Position numbers and translations under genes: made by a program | The notes under the pieces: model-generated | What the model was told of the DNA's origin: nothing | Databases searched by the model: none | What the model saw: only the letters and a program-made list of their open reading frames with translations | Part shown: positions 13,301 to 13,415 of the stretch, in pieces | How the letters are laid out: every line of letters begins with the position of its first letter | Numbering within the stretch: the stretch's first letter is position 1 | From: an uncultured Planctomycetaceae bacterium | GTDB lineage: Bacteria > Planctomycetota > Planctomycetia > Pirellulales > Lacipirellulaceae | Reading direction: 5' to 3' | Length of the DNA: 13,415 nucleotides | NCBI GenBank assembly: GCA_937860165.1 | Contig: CALMBE010000438.1 | Span: forward strand, 1-13,415

Positions 13301-13356
13301 CGCAAATCGGCGGGCGCAAATCGGCGGGTGGAAATCGCCGAGCGCAAATCGCTGGA
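13301..13356 (+). repeat. 14-bp tandem repeat
   Basis: Four consecutive 14-base units: CGCAAATCGGCGGG twice (13301-13314, 13315-13328), then TGGAAATCGCCGAG and CGCAAATCGCTGGA. The AAATCG core is kept in all four. The period is not a multiple of three, which argues against coding use. Confidence 0.8.
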
Positions 13357-13415
13357 TGCCAGCCGCCGCCCGCGCAGGCGACAGCTGGCGCAAGCGCTAC
13401 AAGTCGCTCTGCCTG

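Larger units (their letters stand above)
12943..13415. other. Right-hand region without a supported gene
   Basis: 473 bp of GC-rich sequence. A + strand frame is stop-free from 13049 to the window edge (122 codons), with possible starts at GTG 13211 and ATG 13274. Its Arg/Pro-rich translation matches nothing I recognise, and two tandem repeats with periods that are not multiples of three run through it, so I do not call it a gene. It could still be the start of a gene continuing past the edge. No tRNA-Tyr promoter could be identified with confidence. Confidence 0.4.

Noticed and set aside
12631..13347. 238-codon minus-strand frame over the tRNA
   Set aside because: It reads through tRNA-Tyr (giving the well-known spurious translation EWLKGTDCKSVGY...GSNPT) and through the tandem repeats, so it is not a protein gene.
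13059..13356. Possible CRISPR array
   Set aside because: The repeat units are directly adjacent with no spacers and are only 14 or 17 bp long. They are ordinary tandem repeats and no cas gene is present.

Overview
The window looks like chromosomal DNA of a planctomycete, probably of the Pirellulaceae/Lacipirellulaceae type. This is inferred from gene content: a short archaeal/eukaryotic-type prolyl-tRNA synthetase, an exported DUF1573 protein, an exported fusion of a phosphatase-like domain with a multihaem cytochrome, weak or absent Shine-Dalgarno sites, and C-rich low-complexity leaders. No 16S rRNA or other marker is present to confirm it.

Layout. At the left edge is the last 24 codons of a + strand gene, then a strong palindrome between convergent genes. 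From 138 to 5811 all genes are on the minus strand. In transcription order they are proS, a HicB/HicA toxin-antitoxin pair with its own promoter-like -10 box, a DUF4416 gene, a DUF1573 gene, and the tetrahaem cytochrome fusion. A divergent region (5812-6011) separates them from the + strand block: a YhaM-type OB-fold/HD exoribonuclease, two small accessory ORFs, RNase R (rnr), a ParD/ParE-like toxin-antitoxin pair, gcvT and the start of gcvH. gcvH loses homology after about 47 codons in GC-rich sequence that leads into an intact minus-strand tRNA-Tyr(GUA). The last ~470 bases hold two short tandem repeats and no gene I can support.

The most interesting structure is a pattern that occurs twice. 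The 3' tails of both exoribonuclease genes (yhaM-like and rnr) are each present a second time downstream, with a small accessory gene or toxin-antitoxin module in between. The tail of the yhaM-like gene (61 bp) recurs 412 bp downstream beyond a 74-aa ORF. The tail of rnr plus its downstream hairpins (~250 bp) recurs 973 bp downstream beyond the ParDE pair. Within the coding part both second tails are indel-free and stop-free, and they differ from the first mostly by synonymous or conservative changes. That is what a tail from a related functional allele would look like, rather than neutral decay. Small cargo modules may therefore be entering at gene 3' ends by a route that duplicates or replaces the tail.

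A second unexplained structure is a family of REP-like hairpins. The core is a 17-nt palindrome with GCG/CGC ends, flanked on one side by GGCTA (TAGCC on the other strand). Compensatory stem changes are visible between copies. Copies lie just upstream of both exoribonuclease genes and as a head-to-head pair after rnr.
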